Positions 46,743 to 55,933 of a stretch of DNA of 64,000 nt are shown one piece after another. The stretch's first letter is position 1; each line of letters starts with the position of its first letter. The DNA is taken from positions 62,001-126,000 of the forward strand of contig NZ_AGFX01000001.1 in NCBI RefSeq assembly GCF_000236805.1, in the 5' to 3' direction. This stretch comes from Paenibacillus peoriae KCTC 3763 (GTDB lineage: Bacteria; Bacillota; Bacilli; Paenibacillales; Paenibacillaceae). A model generated the notes under the pieces. It did no database searches. It had not been told where the DNA came from and saw only the letters and a list, made by a program, of their open reading frames with translations. Position numbers and translations under genes: made by a program.

Positions 46743-46811
46743 GTTCAAACACTCCTTCATGAAATTGTATTTCATGTCAGGGCAAGAGCCAGAAGGAGGG
46801 GGAGTATATAA

Positions 46812-46846
46812 ATCAAAAGACCGCAGGGAATACGCCTGCGGTCTTG
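46812..46846 (-). terminator. Riboswitch-controlled terminator upstream of lysP
   Basis: On the minus strand GACCGCAGG pairs with CCTGCGGTC, followed by TTTTGATT. It lies between the lysine aptamer and the lysP start, as expected for transcription attenuation when lysine is bound. Confidence 0.82.
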
Positions 46847-46879
46847 TCTATGCATTCCGCACCATACCTTCTTCTATAA

Positions 46880-47083
46880 CAAGATAGCTCAACACACGTG
46901 TCTATGTTAGGACATCGCGTGACAGTTCTGCTCCTTTCGGTTAGCAGCCCCAGCATTCGGAGTATTTACAAAGAGTCAGCTCCGCATACTTCGGCGGGTG
47001 TACCTTTCCACTGGAATCACAGACGGCTCTTGGCGTCTCCTCCGGTGTACTGATTACATCCGCGACCTCTACCTCATCATAAA
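46880..47083 (-). promoter_or_regulatory. Lysine riboswitch (L box)
   Basis: Read on the minus strand the leader shows the L-box core in order: GAGGTAGAGG with the P1 5' arm, the AGTA segment, GGAGGAGACG, GTGGAAAGG, GCCGAAGTATG, GCTGGGGCTG, then an arm CTATCTTG that can close P1 with GGTAG. These blocks match the lysine aptamer of Bacillus lysC by eye. It precedes a terminator and lysP. The exact ends are approximate. Confidence 0.88.
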
Positions 47084-47133
47084 ACAGGGTTGATGAGGTG
47101 TATGACATGATATTGTATTGTATAGCGAACTAC

Positions 47134-47163
47134 AGTATATCGTACCTGTACATCATCTGACAA
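47134..47163 (-). promoter_or_regulatory. Candidate lysP promoter
   Basis: On the minus strand TTGTCA (47163-47158) and TATACT (47139-47134) are separated by 18 bases, just upstream of the riboswitch. Confidence 0.55.
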
Positions 47164-47201
47164 TCGACAATTTTTTGAATGTGCCGCTGTAAAATATAAA
47201 A

Positions 47202-48335
47202 TCAAGCGTTGCGCTTGGCCATTTGCTGCCAAACGGTGCCTGCGGCTTGCTCGCCTGATTCGATGCGCTCCAGCGCCATTTTAGCCTGCAGACTGACCTC
47301 GAATTCGGGGTCATCGACAGCCTTCTCCAGTGCGTCACGCGCCTCCTCGGTTCCAACCTCGTATAAAAAACGGGCCGCCCGCCAGCGAACCAGCTTGCTG
47401 CTGTCCGACAGCGCTCCAATCATCGCACCGGTAGCGACCGGATCACCGATGTCTGACAGCGTGTCGCCTGCGGTACGGCGCACCGCAGCTGAAGGATCGC
47501 GTAGCGCCTCGCCCAGCAGTTCCATCGCCTCCTGTGAGCGGATATCGCCCAGATAGACGACACCCAGCCGCCGCAGCTGCATTTTGTCGTCATGCAGCGC
47601 TTGCCGGATGAGCGGCAGATGCTCGGGTGTCGGCTCCAGCCGATCCAGCGCAGCGTAGCGTGTACGCCAATCCTCGTGATGCAGAGCCTGCTCCAGCTCG
47701 GCATCGCTCCATTCGCGGCGCTCCTCCACGAATTCGCTGTTGTTCGCGCCGTGGGCAATCGCCTGCTGGATAATCTGCTCCAGCCGTTCCTGCGGAAAGG
47801 CTGCTTCCAGCTCTTGCTCGACCTCGCGCGCAATATCCGGCAGTTCACCGTAACGAACGCCGTAATCACTGAGCTTGCGCTCCTTGATCAGCGTAGCACT
47901 CGCTACACGCGTAACGGCTTGCACAAAGCGGTCGGACAAGGAAATCCGTTCCTCCTTCTGTCCCGCCTTAACCCGAATTTGCATTGGAAGGCCGCGGAAA
48001 AACTGCACAAAGACCTGTGCTTCGCCAAACGCTTCCCCCGAGGTCTCCTCAGGCAAATCCCAATTGGCGTCAGCGCCTTCCTCGCCGAGCTGATCCCGGA
48101 CTTGACCCAGAATGGTAGACCAGTCTGCATTTCCTTTGCGGTCAAGGGCGACAAAATCCGTCGTGTGAAACACGCTTTTGACTCCTTCAATGGCCAGCAT
48201 GCGCCGGATAAATGGGGGGGCGGAACGCTCATTGTCCCGTGTATATGTTCTGCGGATACCTGCTTCCAGTCGTTCATCCAGATGCAGCATCATGGTGTTC
48301 GGACTAGGAGTTGGCTCGATAGATGTTATTTTCAT
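47202..48335 (-). CDS. CvfC-like protein: NifU N-terminal-like domain plus HEAT repeats
   Basis: This 377-residue cytoplasmic protein has residues about 1-90 resembling the NifU N-terminal fold (EPTPSPNTMMLHLDE, FIRRMLAIEGVKSVF). The C-terminal half (about 210-365) is a run of HEAT-like helical repeats (DWRTRYAALDRL, VRRTAGDTLSDIG, VRWRAARFLYEVG). This matches the conserved virulence factor C (YpgR) family, whose biochemical role is unclear. ATG 48335 follows AGGAGG; the TTG at 48359 is upstream of that site. Confidence 0.78.
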   Translation of the reverse strand: MKITSIEPTPSPNTMMLHLDERLEAGIRRTYTRDNERSAPPFIRRMLAIEGVKSVFHTTDFVALDRKGNADWSTILGQVRDQLGEEGADANWDLPEETSGEAFGEAQVFVQFFRGLPMQIRVKAGQKEERISLSDRFVQAVTRVASATLIKERKLSDYGVRYGELPDIAREVEQELEAAFPQERLEQIIQQAIAHGANNSEFVEERREWSDAELEQALHHEDWRTRYAALDRLEPTPEHLPLIRQALHDDKMQLRRLGVVYLGDIRSQEAMELLGEALRDPSAAVRRTAGDTLSDIGDPVATGAMIGALSDSSKLVRWRAARFLYEVGTEEARDALEKAVDDPEFEVSLQAKMALERIESGEQAAGTVWQQMAKRNA

Positions 48336-48570
48336 AGCTCGGTACAGCCTCCTGTTCAAAAGTTCTCCATATATAGCTTATCTATATTGTACCTCATTCT
48401 ATGGGTGTCTCCAAAGAGATAGTTTGTAATTACGAGGAAAACACAATGACATATCTCACATCTTTCCTATAAACATTCACCACAGAAGCAGGGTTAAAAA
48501 TCGGCTGAGTGAACCAAACTGAGAGTAGGTTACCAAAATGCACCAAAAGATAAGTGAAGGAGGCGTTCGG

Positions 48571-48672
48571 ATGTTCCGCAAGCAGGAAAGAACGCTCATT
48601 ATTGTATGTATTGTGATTGCGGCTATTATGCTGTACGCCGTAATTAAAAGCATAGCTCGCTTGACTCACTAG
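48571..48672 (+). CDS. Small 33-residue single-helix membrane protein
   Basis: The sequence MFRKQERTLIIVCIVIAAIM and onward forms one hydrophobic helix (residues about 8-26) with basic ends. GAAGGAGG at 48555-48562 has ideal spacing to ATG 48571. It lies ahead of cydA and might be cotranscribed with it. I do not recognise a family. The rest of 48336-48741 shows no other gene. Confidence 0.55.
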   Translation: MFRKQERTLIIVCIVIAAIMLYAVIKSIARLTH

Positions 48673-48741
48673 CTGGTAATCAAGAGTGATTTACGATGGT
48701 TTCCCTATATTTAAAATGTGAAATGAAGGAGTGAAACCCAT

Positions 48742-50088
48742 TTGTCTTCACTGGACCCTGTATTGCTAAGCCGGATGCTGACCGGAATTACCCTGTTTGT
48801 TCATATTGTATTTGCATCCATCGGTGTTGGCATACCCTTAATGATTGCACTTGCAGAATGGCGCGGGCTGCGAACCGGTGATCCACATTATACTTTGTTG
48901 GCCCGACGGTGGGCGCGGGGGTTTGTCATCACTGTGGCCGTGGGTGTCGTTACAGGCACTGCGATTGGTCTGCAGCTCAGCCTGCTCTGGCCTACCTTTA
49001 TGCGGGTGGCTGGACAAGCGATTGCGTTGCCTTTGTTTTTGGAGACGTTTGCTTTCTTTATCGAAGCTATATTTCTGGGTACCTACTTGTACACCTGGGA
49101 TCGGTTTAAAAGCAAATATTTTCACCTGATGCTGCTTATCCCGGTAGCGCTTGCCTCATCTGCATCAGCGGTTTTTATTACGACTGTAAACTCGTTCATG
49201 AACCAGCCTCAAGGCTTTACACTCAAAAATGGAGTCATGACAGATATTCATCCCATTCAGGCCATGCTAAATCCAGCTACGCCGACCAAGGTTTCACATG
49301 TACTGGCTTCGTCATATACATTAAGCGCCGGGGTGCTGATGGGACTGGCTGCTTACAGCATGCTGCGGGGGCGTAATCACCCGTATTTCAAAAAAGCGCT
49401 GAAGCTGACGGCTACCTGCACCATTGTGTTTGCCATTAGTACAGTAATGATCGGAGACGCGTCTGGTAAATTTTTAGCCAAATATCAGCCGGAGAAGCTG
49501 GCTGCCGCTGAATGGCATTTTGATACGATGACGCATGCTCCCTTTGTATATGGCGGCTACATGGATGAAAACGGTGATATCAAGTATGCCCTGAAAGTGC
49601 CTTATGCGCTTAGTGTGTTGGCCGGGAATTTGCCTAGTACGGAGGTCAAGGGATTAAATGATTATCCCGTAGATGAGCGTCCGCCGCTGTCTATCCACTA
49701 TATGTTTGACCTCAAAATCACCACCGGGGTGCTGATTTTGGTCATCCCGTTGCTATATCTGATCCGGGGGCGTTTGCCAGGTCGCAAACCATACCCCAGA
49801 TGGCTGCTGCTGGCGCTTATTTTGGTCGGACCGATGGCTATGATCGCTATTGAACTGGGTTGGATGTTCGCGGAGGTCGGCAGGCAGCCGTGGATTTTAC
49901 GCGGATACATGAAGGTATCCGAGGCAGCAACCACCTCTACCAGTGTCGGATGGATGCTGGTGATGTTTGTTATTTTGTATCTAGTGTTGTGCTTCTCGGC
50001 CATTAAGGTACTCAGCAAGCTATTCCGTAATAAGGATGCGGTAGAAGAGATGAAGCAGTTGGGCATGGAAGGGGCTGAAAGCAAGTGA
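48742..50088 (+). CDS. cydA: Cytochrome bd quinol oxidase subunit I (YthA-like)
   Basis: This 448-residue subunit has nine predicted helices. The haem-ligand His21 lies in LFVHIVFASIGVG. The N-terminal half has the usual ETFAFFIEAIFLGTYLYTWDR block, and the Q-loop is short, as in Bacillus YthA-type enzymes. It oxidises quinol and reduces O2 without proton pumping. The TTG start at 48742 follows AAGGAG. The cydB start overlaps its stop (GTGA). Confidence 0.92.
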   Translation: MSSLDPVLLSRMLTGITLFVHIVFASIGVGIPLMIALAEWRGLRTGDPHYTLLARRWARGFVITVAVGVVTGTAIGLQLSLLWPTFMRVAGQAIALPLFLETFAFFIEAIFLGTYLYTWDRFKSKYFHLMLLIPVALASSASAVFITTVNSFMNQPQGFTLKNGVMTDIHPIQAMLNPATPTKVSHVLASSYTLSAGVLMGLAAYSMLRGRNHPYFKKALKLTATCTIVFAISTVMIGDASGKFLAKYQPEKLAAAEWHFDTMTHAPFVYGGYMDENGDIKYALKVPYALSVLAGNLPSTEVKGLNDYPVDERPPLSIHYMFDLKITTGVLILVIPLLYLIRGRLPGRKPYPRWLLLALILVGPMAMIAIELGWMFAEVGRQPWILRGYMKVSEAATTSTSVGWMLVMFVILYLVLCFSAIKVLSKLFRNKDAVEEMKQLGMEGAESK

Positions 50089-51116
50089 GCTATGAAATTG
50101 TCGGTATCGCCATTTTGTGGACCTTCCTGTTCGGTTATTTGATTGTGGCTTCTATTGATTTTGGTGCAGGCTTTTTCAGCTTTTACAGTGTGTTGACAGG
50201 CCACCAAAACAAAATCCACAATATCATTCAACGCTATCTATCCCCGGTGTGGGAGGTAACGAATGTATTTCTCATCTTTTTCGTGGTGGGATTGAACGGG
50301 TTTTTCCCGGATGCGGCTTATTACTATGGGACGGCGTTACTCGTTCCCGGCAGTATTGCGATTGTGCTGCTCGCGATTCGGGGAGTGTATTATGCGTACA
50401 ATACGTATGGGCATTCTGGGACCAATAATATCGTCTACATGGCGTTGTACGGTGCGACGGGGCTGCTGATTCCGGCGGCACTGTCTACGGTTCTCGCCAT
50501 TTCGGAAGGCGGCATTATTGTGGAAAACAGCACAGGTGTTCATCTGCAATGGGGCCAGCTATTAAGCAACCCCTATACGTGGGCAGTTATTATTTTGGCG
50601 CTGGTGAGTGTGCTGTATATATCGGCGATGTTTTTGTCCTTTTATGCCAAAAGGGCGGGAGACAAGGTCGCTTTCGAAATTGTACGGGGATACGCACTGT
50701 TCTGGAGTGCTCCCACAATTATGGCGAGTCTGTTCGCATTTTTGCAGATTAACAAACAAAATCCGGACCATTTTGCCAATATGCTGAGTATGGCCTGGAT
50801 GTTTGTTGCCTCCTTCATATGCTTTGTGGGAGCTGTTTATCTGGTATGGCAACGACGTCATTTGGGAACCTCATTCATCCTGGTAATGCTGCAATTTGCA
50901 TTTGCCTGGTATGGCTATGGTCGCTCGCATCTTCCGTATGTTTTGTATCCCTACATTAATGTGCATGCCAGCTTTACGAATTCTGCGATGGCGTATGCCT
51001 TGATTACGGCGTTTAGTGCGGGTCTGCTGGTGCTGATTCCTTCGCTGATTTTGATCTTGAGACTGTTCCTGTTCGATGCAAAATATGTGCGAGGACAAGC
51101 GGGGAAGAAAGGGTGA
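50085..51116 (+). CDS. cydB: Cytochrome bd quinol oxidase subunit II (YthB-like)
   Basis: This 343-residue protein has eight to nine helices and the family start ILWTFLFGYLIVASIDFGAGFF. It is the structural partner of CydA. GTG 50085 overlaps the cydA stop, and the small gene at 51123 follows. Confidence 0.92.
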   Translation: MSYEIVGIAILWTFLFGYLIVASIDFGAGFFSFYSVLTGHQNKIHNIIQRYLSPVWEVTNVFLIFFVVGLNGFFPDAAYYYGTALLVPGSIAIVLLAIRGVYYAYNTYGHSGTNNIVYMALYGATGLLIPAALSTVLAISEGGIIVENSTGVHLQWGQLLSNPYTWAVIILALVSVLYISAMFLSFYAKRAGDKVAFEIVRGYALFWSAPTIMASLFAFLQINKQNPDHFANMLSMAWMFVASFICFVGAVYLVWQRRHLGTSFILVMLQFAFAWYGYGRSHLPYVLYPYINVHASFTNSAMAYALITAFSAGLLVLIPSLILILRLFLFDAKYVRGQAGKKG

Positions 51117-51122
51117 GCTAGC

Positions 51123-51233
51123 GTGGCTGCTTTCGAGCATTTTACGATTATGTACGAGTCGCCTATCATTATTGTCGTGGCGATTGTGTTTTTGTTTATC
51201 TATTCGGCACGCTTTAAAAATCCGCAGGACTAA
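51123..51233 (+). CDS. cydS: CydS-like small subunit of cytochrome bd
   Basis: A 36-residue ORF starts at GTG 51123, six bases after cydB. It has one helix. The start AFEHFTIMYESPIIIVV resembles the FLIMYAPMVVV segment of the Geobacillus CydS subunit. The AAGAAAGGG site lies upstream. Position, size and motif agree, but the call rests on memory of the family. Confidence 0.75.
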   Translation: MAAFEHFTIMYESPIIIVVAIVFLFIYSARFKNPQD

Positions 51234-51249
51234 CAGCGGCATTGGAAAC

Positions 51250-51278
51250 GGGCCTTCCTGATCATGAGGAGGGTCCTT
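51250..51278 (+). terminator. Inverted repeat after the cytochrome bd operon
   Basis: GGGCCTTCCTGATCATGAGGAGGGTCC is a near-perfect palindrome with a short T tail. It is probably the operon terminator. Confidence 0.55.
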
Positions 51279-51475
51279 TGATGTGCCTCAATGTGCCTTG
51301 ATGCATGCTGTGGAATTTCCTTTGCAGATTTCCATTGGATTGGGGATTGAATTATACTTTACATAGATCAGCATGTAGTATCATTTGGTTTTCATACTCA
51401 CGTATAAAATATATAGATGAATGCAACCCTTTGGATCACTTGGGAGAACGGGTTTGTCAGGGAGGGAACTACATC

Positions 51476-52486
51476 ATGCCCAAAGTTCGTTTTAACAATA
51501 TGGATCATGTCAATACGGATAAAACCATCAAGCAATTCAGGCAATGGCGGCAGGAACGTCGCAGCAAAACAAAGGATTATACGTTTGTTGTTCCAAATCA
51601 TCCCCCGGAGCTGGAGTTTTTGCACAGTAATCGGGACATGACGACAGCAACCTGGGTGGGCCATTCCACCTTTTTCATCCAGTATCTTGGGCTGAATATC
51701 ATCACCGATCCGGTATGGGCCGAGCGTATGGCCTTGGACAAAAGGCTGGCTCCGCCTGGCATTCGCATTCAGGATGTGCCGCCGCTGGACATCATTCTGT
51801 TGTCCCATTCGCATTATGACCACTTACATATACAATCGCTACGCAAATTATATCGTGCAGACACACTTATGCTTGTACCTTCGGGACTAAAGTCGAAAAT
51901 GATCCGCAAAGGCTTTCGCAATTGCCATGAGCTGCAATGGTGGGAGCATTTTACGGTAGGCGGGGTGCGGATTACATTTGTTCCGGCACAGCACTGGACC
52001 AGGCGTACGCCGTTTGATACCAACACCTCACATTGGGGTGGGTACGTACTGCAAAGTGAGCAGCAGGTGATCGGCTCTGCCACATCCGTTGCCGACTCGG
52101 ATTCTCATGCAGACTCAGACTCGGCGGGTGTACCAACGTTGTATTTTGTGGGAGACACCGGGTATTTTCGTGGTTTTAAGGAGATTGGCGAGCGTTTTGC
52201 CATTGACCTGACCTTTATGCCGATTGGCGCGTATGAACCGGAATGGTTCATGACCTCGCAGCATGTGACACCGGAGGAGGCATTGCAGGGATTTGTGGAT
52301 TGCGGCGCGGATCAGATGATTCCGATGCATTATGGAGCCTTTAAGCTGGCGGATGATACGCCGAGAGAGGCGCTGGATCGTCTCGAAGCAGAGCGTGAGC
52401 GTTTGGGTATTGCGAAGGAGCGTATCCATGTACTGGGGCACGGAGAGACGCTGAAAATTAGGCGCCGGTGCTCGACAACCATCTGA
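51476..52486 (+). CDS. Metallo-beta-lactamase-fold hydrolase (NAPE-PLD/UlaG-like)
   Basis: This 336-residue protein has the zinc motif HSHYDH, an upstream WVGHSTFFIQ, QHWTRRTPFD, GDTGYF and a C-terminal MHYGAFKLADD. This order matches the N-acylphosphatidylethanolamine phospholipase-like branch. A Ser/Asp-rich insertion (VADSDSHADSDSAG) precedes GDTGYF. There is no signal peptide. The substrate is unknown. GGGAGGGA selects ATG 51476 over a longer frame from 51305. Confidence 0.83.
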   Translation: MPKVRFNNMDHVNTDKTIKQFRQWRQERRSKTKDYTFVVPNHPPELEFLHSNRDMTTATWVGHSTFFIQYLGLNIITDPVWAERMALDKRLAPPGIRIQDVPPLDIILLSHSHYDHLHIQSLRKLYRADTLMLVPSGLKSKMIRKGFRNCHELQWWEHFTVGGVRITFVPAQHWTRRTPFDTNTSHWGGYVLQSEQQVIGSATSVADSDSHADSDSAGVPTLYFVGDTGYFRGFKEIGERFAIDLTFMPIGAYEPEWFMTSQHVTPEEALQGFVDCGADQMIPMHYGAFKLADDTPREALDRLEAERERLGIAKERIHVLGHGETLKIRRRCSTTI

Positions 52487-52509
52487 GGAGTTAGACAAAA
52501 TACTTATCG

Positions 52510-52559
52510 AAAAAAGCGACCCTGCGGACAAAGGATGTTGTCTGCGGAGCCGCTTTTTT
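52510..52559. terminator. Bidirectional terminator between the hydrolase and the haem oxygenase gene
   Basis: AAAAAAGCG and CTGCGGACAA pair with TTGTCTGCGG and CCGCTTTTTT, giving T-rich tails on both strands. Confidence 0.82.
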
Positions 52560-52581
52560 GTTGTGAGGCTGTGTTTCAGGA

Positions 52582-52932
52582 TTAAACGGCTTTGGTATTG
52601 CTAGCCAAAGAGGAATCGTTGTTGGCGATAGGGTGACGAACAATTTTAACTTCATAAAACGTGATTTTATTTTCAATAATATAGTCCGGAATTTGGCGGT
52701 GGCTATGGGATTCGCGGAATGCTTCGCTTTTGGTCCAGGCTTGGAAATTGTCTTTTTCCTTCCAGCGTGTGCTGATCGTTACTTCCTCATAATCCTCCGT
52801 ATTTTCAGTCAACAGCACTTCCAGACCGAGGAAGCCTTCCATTTTCTCTACCTTTCCTTCTTTGTTGAAGCGTTCGATGAGCAGATGGGCATTGCCCGGC
52901 GTGACTTTAGACGTATTGGTAACGATAACCAT
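52582..52932 (-). CDS. isdG: IsdG-type haem-degrading monooxygenase
   Basis: This 116-residue ABM-fold protein has N6, W66 and H76 at the positions of the catalytic triad of IsdG (N7, W67, H77). The pattern [17 protein letters not shown] and the [11 protein letters not shown] block also match. It would cleave haem in the cytoplasm to release iron. It ends a Fur-controlled unit with an ABC importer. AGGAGG precedes the ATG. Confidence 0.9.
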   Translation of the reverse strand: MVIVTNTSKVTPGNAHLLIERFNKEGKVEKMEGFLGLEVLLTENTEDYEEVTISTRWKEKDNFQAWTKSEAFRESHSHRQIPDYIIENKITFYEVKIVRHPIANNDSSLASNTKAV

Positions 52933-52934
52933 AT

Positions 52935-53726
52935 TTAAATTCCTCCTGAATGATGTGGTATGGTCGGTATAATGACCGGATAGCCAGCCTCGAATTTGAT
53001 CGTGGCGTTCATTTCATAAATGTCGCGAAGAAAAGCAGACGTCAAAATCTGACGGGGTTCGCCGGCAACGGCAATTCGTCCTCTTTTAAGCGCAATCATA
53101 TGATGACAATAGGCCGCAGCTTGCTGCAAATCATGCAGTACCATAACAATCGTCAAGCCGGACTCGTGATTGATACGCCGCAGCATATCCATAACCTCAA
53201 ATTGGTGGGCGATATCCAGAAAAGTGGTCGGTTCATCAAGCAAAAGAATACCTGTCTGTTGGGCCAAAGCCATTGCAATTCGTGCTTTTTGTTGTTCACC
53301 TCCCGATAGAGTATGGAACATCCGATCCGCATAGGGCTTGATGCCCGTGATTTCCATGACCTTATCTACGATAAGCTGGTCCTGTCCGGTATGGCGTATT
53401 CTCAAGCCTTGGGCATGAGGAGACCTTCCGTAAGCGACCAGCTCACGAACCGTTAATAATGGCAGCATATCCTTCATTTGCGGCAGCATCGTAATGGTCT
53501 GGGCAAAATCGCGCCGTTTGTAATCCTCTACTTGCTTGCCCAGTACGGAAACCTGCCCGTGGTCCTGCTTGAGCAGCCGGGTTATAATGCGCAGAAGTGT
53601 AGATTTGCCTGAGCCGTTGGGGCCGACAATTGCGGTGAGCTGCCCGGAGGGCAAGGTGATGTTGACATCATCCAGTTGGAAATATCCGCGTTGTAAGGAG
53701 AGATGCTCACCCTGAATGGCTGTCAT
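52935..53726 (-). CDS. Haem/siderophore ABC importer ATPase (FecE/FepC family)
   Basis: This 263-residue ATPase has Walker [10 protein letters not shown], signature [12 protein letters not shown], Walker [13 protein letters not shown] and switch VLHD. The ITMLPQ Q-loop and YGRSPH motif are typical of FecE-like proteins. Its start overlaps the permease stop. The linked IsdG suggests haem as cargo. Confidence 0.9.
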   Translation of the reverse strand: MTAIQGEHLSLQRGYFQLDDVNITLPSGQLTAIVGPNGSGKSTLLRIITRLLKQDHGQVSVLGKQVEDYKRRDFAQTITMLPQMKDMLPLLTVRELVAYGRSPHAQGLRIRHTGQDQLIVDKVMEITGIKPYADRMFHTLSGGEQQKARIAMALAQQTGILLLDEPTTFLDIAHQFEVMDMLRRINHESGLTIVMVLHDLQQAAAYCHHMIALKRGRIAVAGEPRQILTSAFLRDIYEMNATIKFEAGYPVIIPTIPHHSGGI

Positions 53727-54721
53727 CTGAAATTCCCCCGTTTCTTGAGCAGGATTAAGAAGAACGGCGCCCCGATGGCAGCCAGCAAAATACCTACAGG
53801 CAGCTCAATCGGATCAAACCAGGAGCGTGCTACCGTATCCGCCAGGACAACCAGTGTCCCACCGCCCAGTATGGAAAGGGGGAGGAGGAAACGATAATCC
53901 TCCCCAAGGAGCAGCCGTATGACATGGGGAACGACCAGTCCTACGAAACCGATCAGTCCGGCTACACTGACCGCCGTACCGGCGAGCAGGGCAGAGAGCA
54001 GGATAATCAGCAGACGTTGAAGCTCTACCCGCTGGCCGAGCAGCTGTGCTGAATCGTCGCCCAGCAACAGCAAATTGGCGGGCTTGATCGCAAACAGGGA
54101 GGCGATTAAGCCAATGATGGCGTAAGGTGCCATGAACTCCAGGTGATGCCAGCTTCGTCCGTTTAATCCACCGGATAGCCAAGGGAGAACGGCCTGAACG
54201 CGGTCGCTGTACATGACCATCACGCCATTAGTGAAGGCACCGAGCAGCGCATTGATCGCAACACCGGCTAGCACAATTTTGACCGGGGAAGCCCCTCGGT
54301 CCCATGCCAGCAGGTAAATGACGAGTGCGCTCAGAAAGGCACCCAAAAAGGCCGTTACCGGAAGAAGGTAGCTAAGCTGTGGGAGCATGACCATCGTGAT
54401 GACGGCAGCGAGCCCACCTCCTGCTGATACCCCGATAATACCAGGGTCGGCCAGTGGATTTTTCATGACTCCCTGAAGAAGGGCTCCGGATGCTGCGAGA
54501 CAAGCTCCTACAAGCAAACCCACGAGTACTCTGGGCAGCCGCAGATCCATCAGGATTGTGCGATATGTAGAGTCATGGTTATGTAGCAAAACCCGATTGA
54601 TTTCTTGTAGCGGGATCGACACCGAACCGTAGGCCAGACCGTACACAGACACGGCTAGCAGTAAAATCGGAAGGGTAATCCAGGCGATCGTGCGTCTTCT
54701 GGCACGCTGTACTTTGTTCAT
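53723..54721 (-). CDS. FecCD-family permease
   Basis: This 332-residue permease has about nine to ten helices. The family block GALLQGVMKNPLADPGIIGV and the ATPase-docking segment around AGLIGFVGLVVPHVIR are clear. It is paralogous to the permease at 63004. It sits between the binding protein and ATPase genes, with a four-base overlap into the ATPase gene. Confidence 0.9.
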   Translation of the reverse strand: MNKVQRARRRTIAWITLPILLLAVSVYGLAYGSVSIPLQEINRVLLHNHDSTYRTILMDLRLPRVLVGLLVGACLAASGALLQGVMKNPLADPGIIGVSAGGGLAAVITMVMLPQLSYLLPVTAFLGAFLSALVIYLLAWDRGASPVKIVLAGVAINALLGAFTNGVMVMYSDRVQAVLPWLSGGLNGRSWHHLEFMAPYAIIGLIASLFAIKPANLLLLGDDSAQLLGQRVELQRLLIILLSALLAGTAVSVAGLIGFVGLVVPHVIRLLLGEDYRFLLPLSILGGGTLVVLADTVARSWFDPIELPVGILLAAIGAPFFLILLKKRGNFR

Positions 54722-54724
54722 CGC

Positions 54725-55705
54725 CTATTTCGCCGGATACAGCTTGTCATGCATCAAATCCAGCGCCTTTGTCACTCGTGATCCCGGATTCGTTCCGAAC
54801 AGATCTGAAGGCAGCACCTCGACTTGATTGTTTTTGACCGCCCGAATTCCGTTCCAGGCTGCATTTTCCTGCATTTCCTTTAAAAATGCCGCTTTGACTT
54901 CATCCGTATTGCCATGGGTCATGATGAAGATGTAATCAGGGTCGGCCTGTATGATGCGCTCTGTGTTCAGCTGTGCATATTGAGGGAAATTTTGCAGACC
55001 CGGAAAATCAGCGGCAATATTGGAGCCGCCTGCAAGCTCCAGAATGTTTCCACCCAGTGAATTCGGCAATGCCGCCATATACGTGGCCGGGGCTCCGTAG
55101 ACCAGCAGCACCTTCGGTTTGGCGCTGGAGGCAGTTACCTTTTGCAGCTTGGTTATCTGTTGGTCAATTTGCTCATTCAGCTTTGTGGCCTGAGCCTGCT
55201 TTTGCAGTAATTGTCCAAATAAAGTAATTTGCGATCGAATATCCTGGACAGAATTGGCTCCAGTCAGCAGCAGCTGTGAACCGACTCCTTCAATGGCCGG
55301 AATGTCCTTTTCATTCATAGGGTAATTGCCCAATACAACATCCGGTTTGAGCATCGTAATTTTCTCCAGATCGACCTCATGAGTGGAGCCTACCTGCTGA
55401 ACGTTCTCAGCGGCTGGGACGACGGAAGGTCCATTCGAGTTGGGTCTGCCAACGGCAGTTCCTCCCAGAGCATATATAATATCCAGATCACCGTTGCTTA
55501 ACGCCACGATATGTTGAGGTACACCTTGGAACGCCAACGTCCGCTTGGAAAAATCAGTAACCTGAATCGCCGCATCGCTTGCCCGGCTTGAAGTAGTAGA
55601 TACAGATGCATTAGTTGGTTTGTGATCTGCGGTCGGAGCGCCACTACTGCATCCGGTGACTGCCAATAAAAGCGCAGCGGATGACCACAACACATAAGAT
55701 TTCAT
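54725..55705 (-). CDS. Haem/siderophore-binding lipoprotein
   Basis: This 326-residue lipoprotein has lipobox AVTGC (C19) and a family 8 binding-protein fold. The segment IMTHGNTDEV aligns with AAHGMPDEV of the IsdE-like protein at 62030, whose His is the expected haem ligand. This suggests haem rather than a siderophore, but that is inference. ATG 55705 follows AGGAGG; longer frames would cross the Fur boxes. Confidence 0.85.
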   Translation of the reverse strand: MKSYVLWSSAALLLAVTGCSSGAPTADHKPTNASVSTTSSRASDAAIQVTDFSKRTLAFQGVPQHIVALSNGDLDIIYALGGTAVGRPNSNGPSVVPAAENVQQVGSTHEVDLEKITMLKPDVVLGNYPMNEKDIPAIEGVGSQLLLTGANSVQDIRSQITLFGQLLQKQAQATKLNEQIDQQITKLQKVTASSAKPKVLLVYGAPATYMAALPNSLGGNILELAGGSNIAADFPGLQNFPQYAQLNTERIIQADPDYIFIMTHGNTDEVKAAFLKEMQENAAWNGIRAVKNNQVEVLPSDLFGTNPGSRVTKALDLMHDKLYPAK

Positions 55706-55739
55706 GTCATTCCTCCTGCAATTTCGAGTTGAACAATAA

Positions 55740-55754
55740 TGATAATCATTTTCA
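55740..55754. promoter_or_regulatory. Fur box A (leftward haem unit)
   Basis: TGATAATCATTTTCA matches the Fur consensus at 14 of 15 positions. It lies between the leftward promoter and its gene. Confidence 0.87.
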
Positions 55755-55758
55755 TTTA

Positions 55759-55786
55759 AGCATAAGAAAATGATAATGAATATCAA
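55759..55786 (-). promoter_or_regulatory. Leftward promoter with Fur box B
   Basis: On the minus strand TTGATA and TATGCT are spaced by 16 bases. TGATAATGAATATCA (55771-55785) matches the Fur consensus at 14 of 15 positions and covers the -35 box and spacer, so Fur would exclude polymerase. Confidence 0.8.
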
Positions 55787-55933
55787 TGGGGATTGTCAAT
55801 CGAAAAAAACAAAATTTTAAATAAATTTCGAATTGAAAATGAGGTGAGAGTTGTTCATGGTATAGGGGGAGATGCCCCAAATTTTTCTTAAAAAATAGCA
55901 TATATCAAGGATTTATAACCACGCAAATATATA

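Noticed and set aside
47592-48422. Plus-strand open frame (276 codons) antisense to the CvfC-like gene
   Set aside because: The minus-strand HEAT repeats are clear, and the plus frame shows no fold or start signal.
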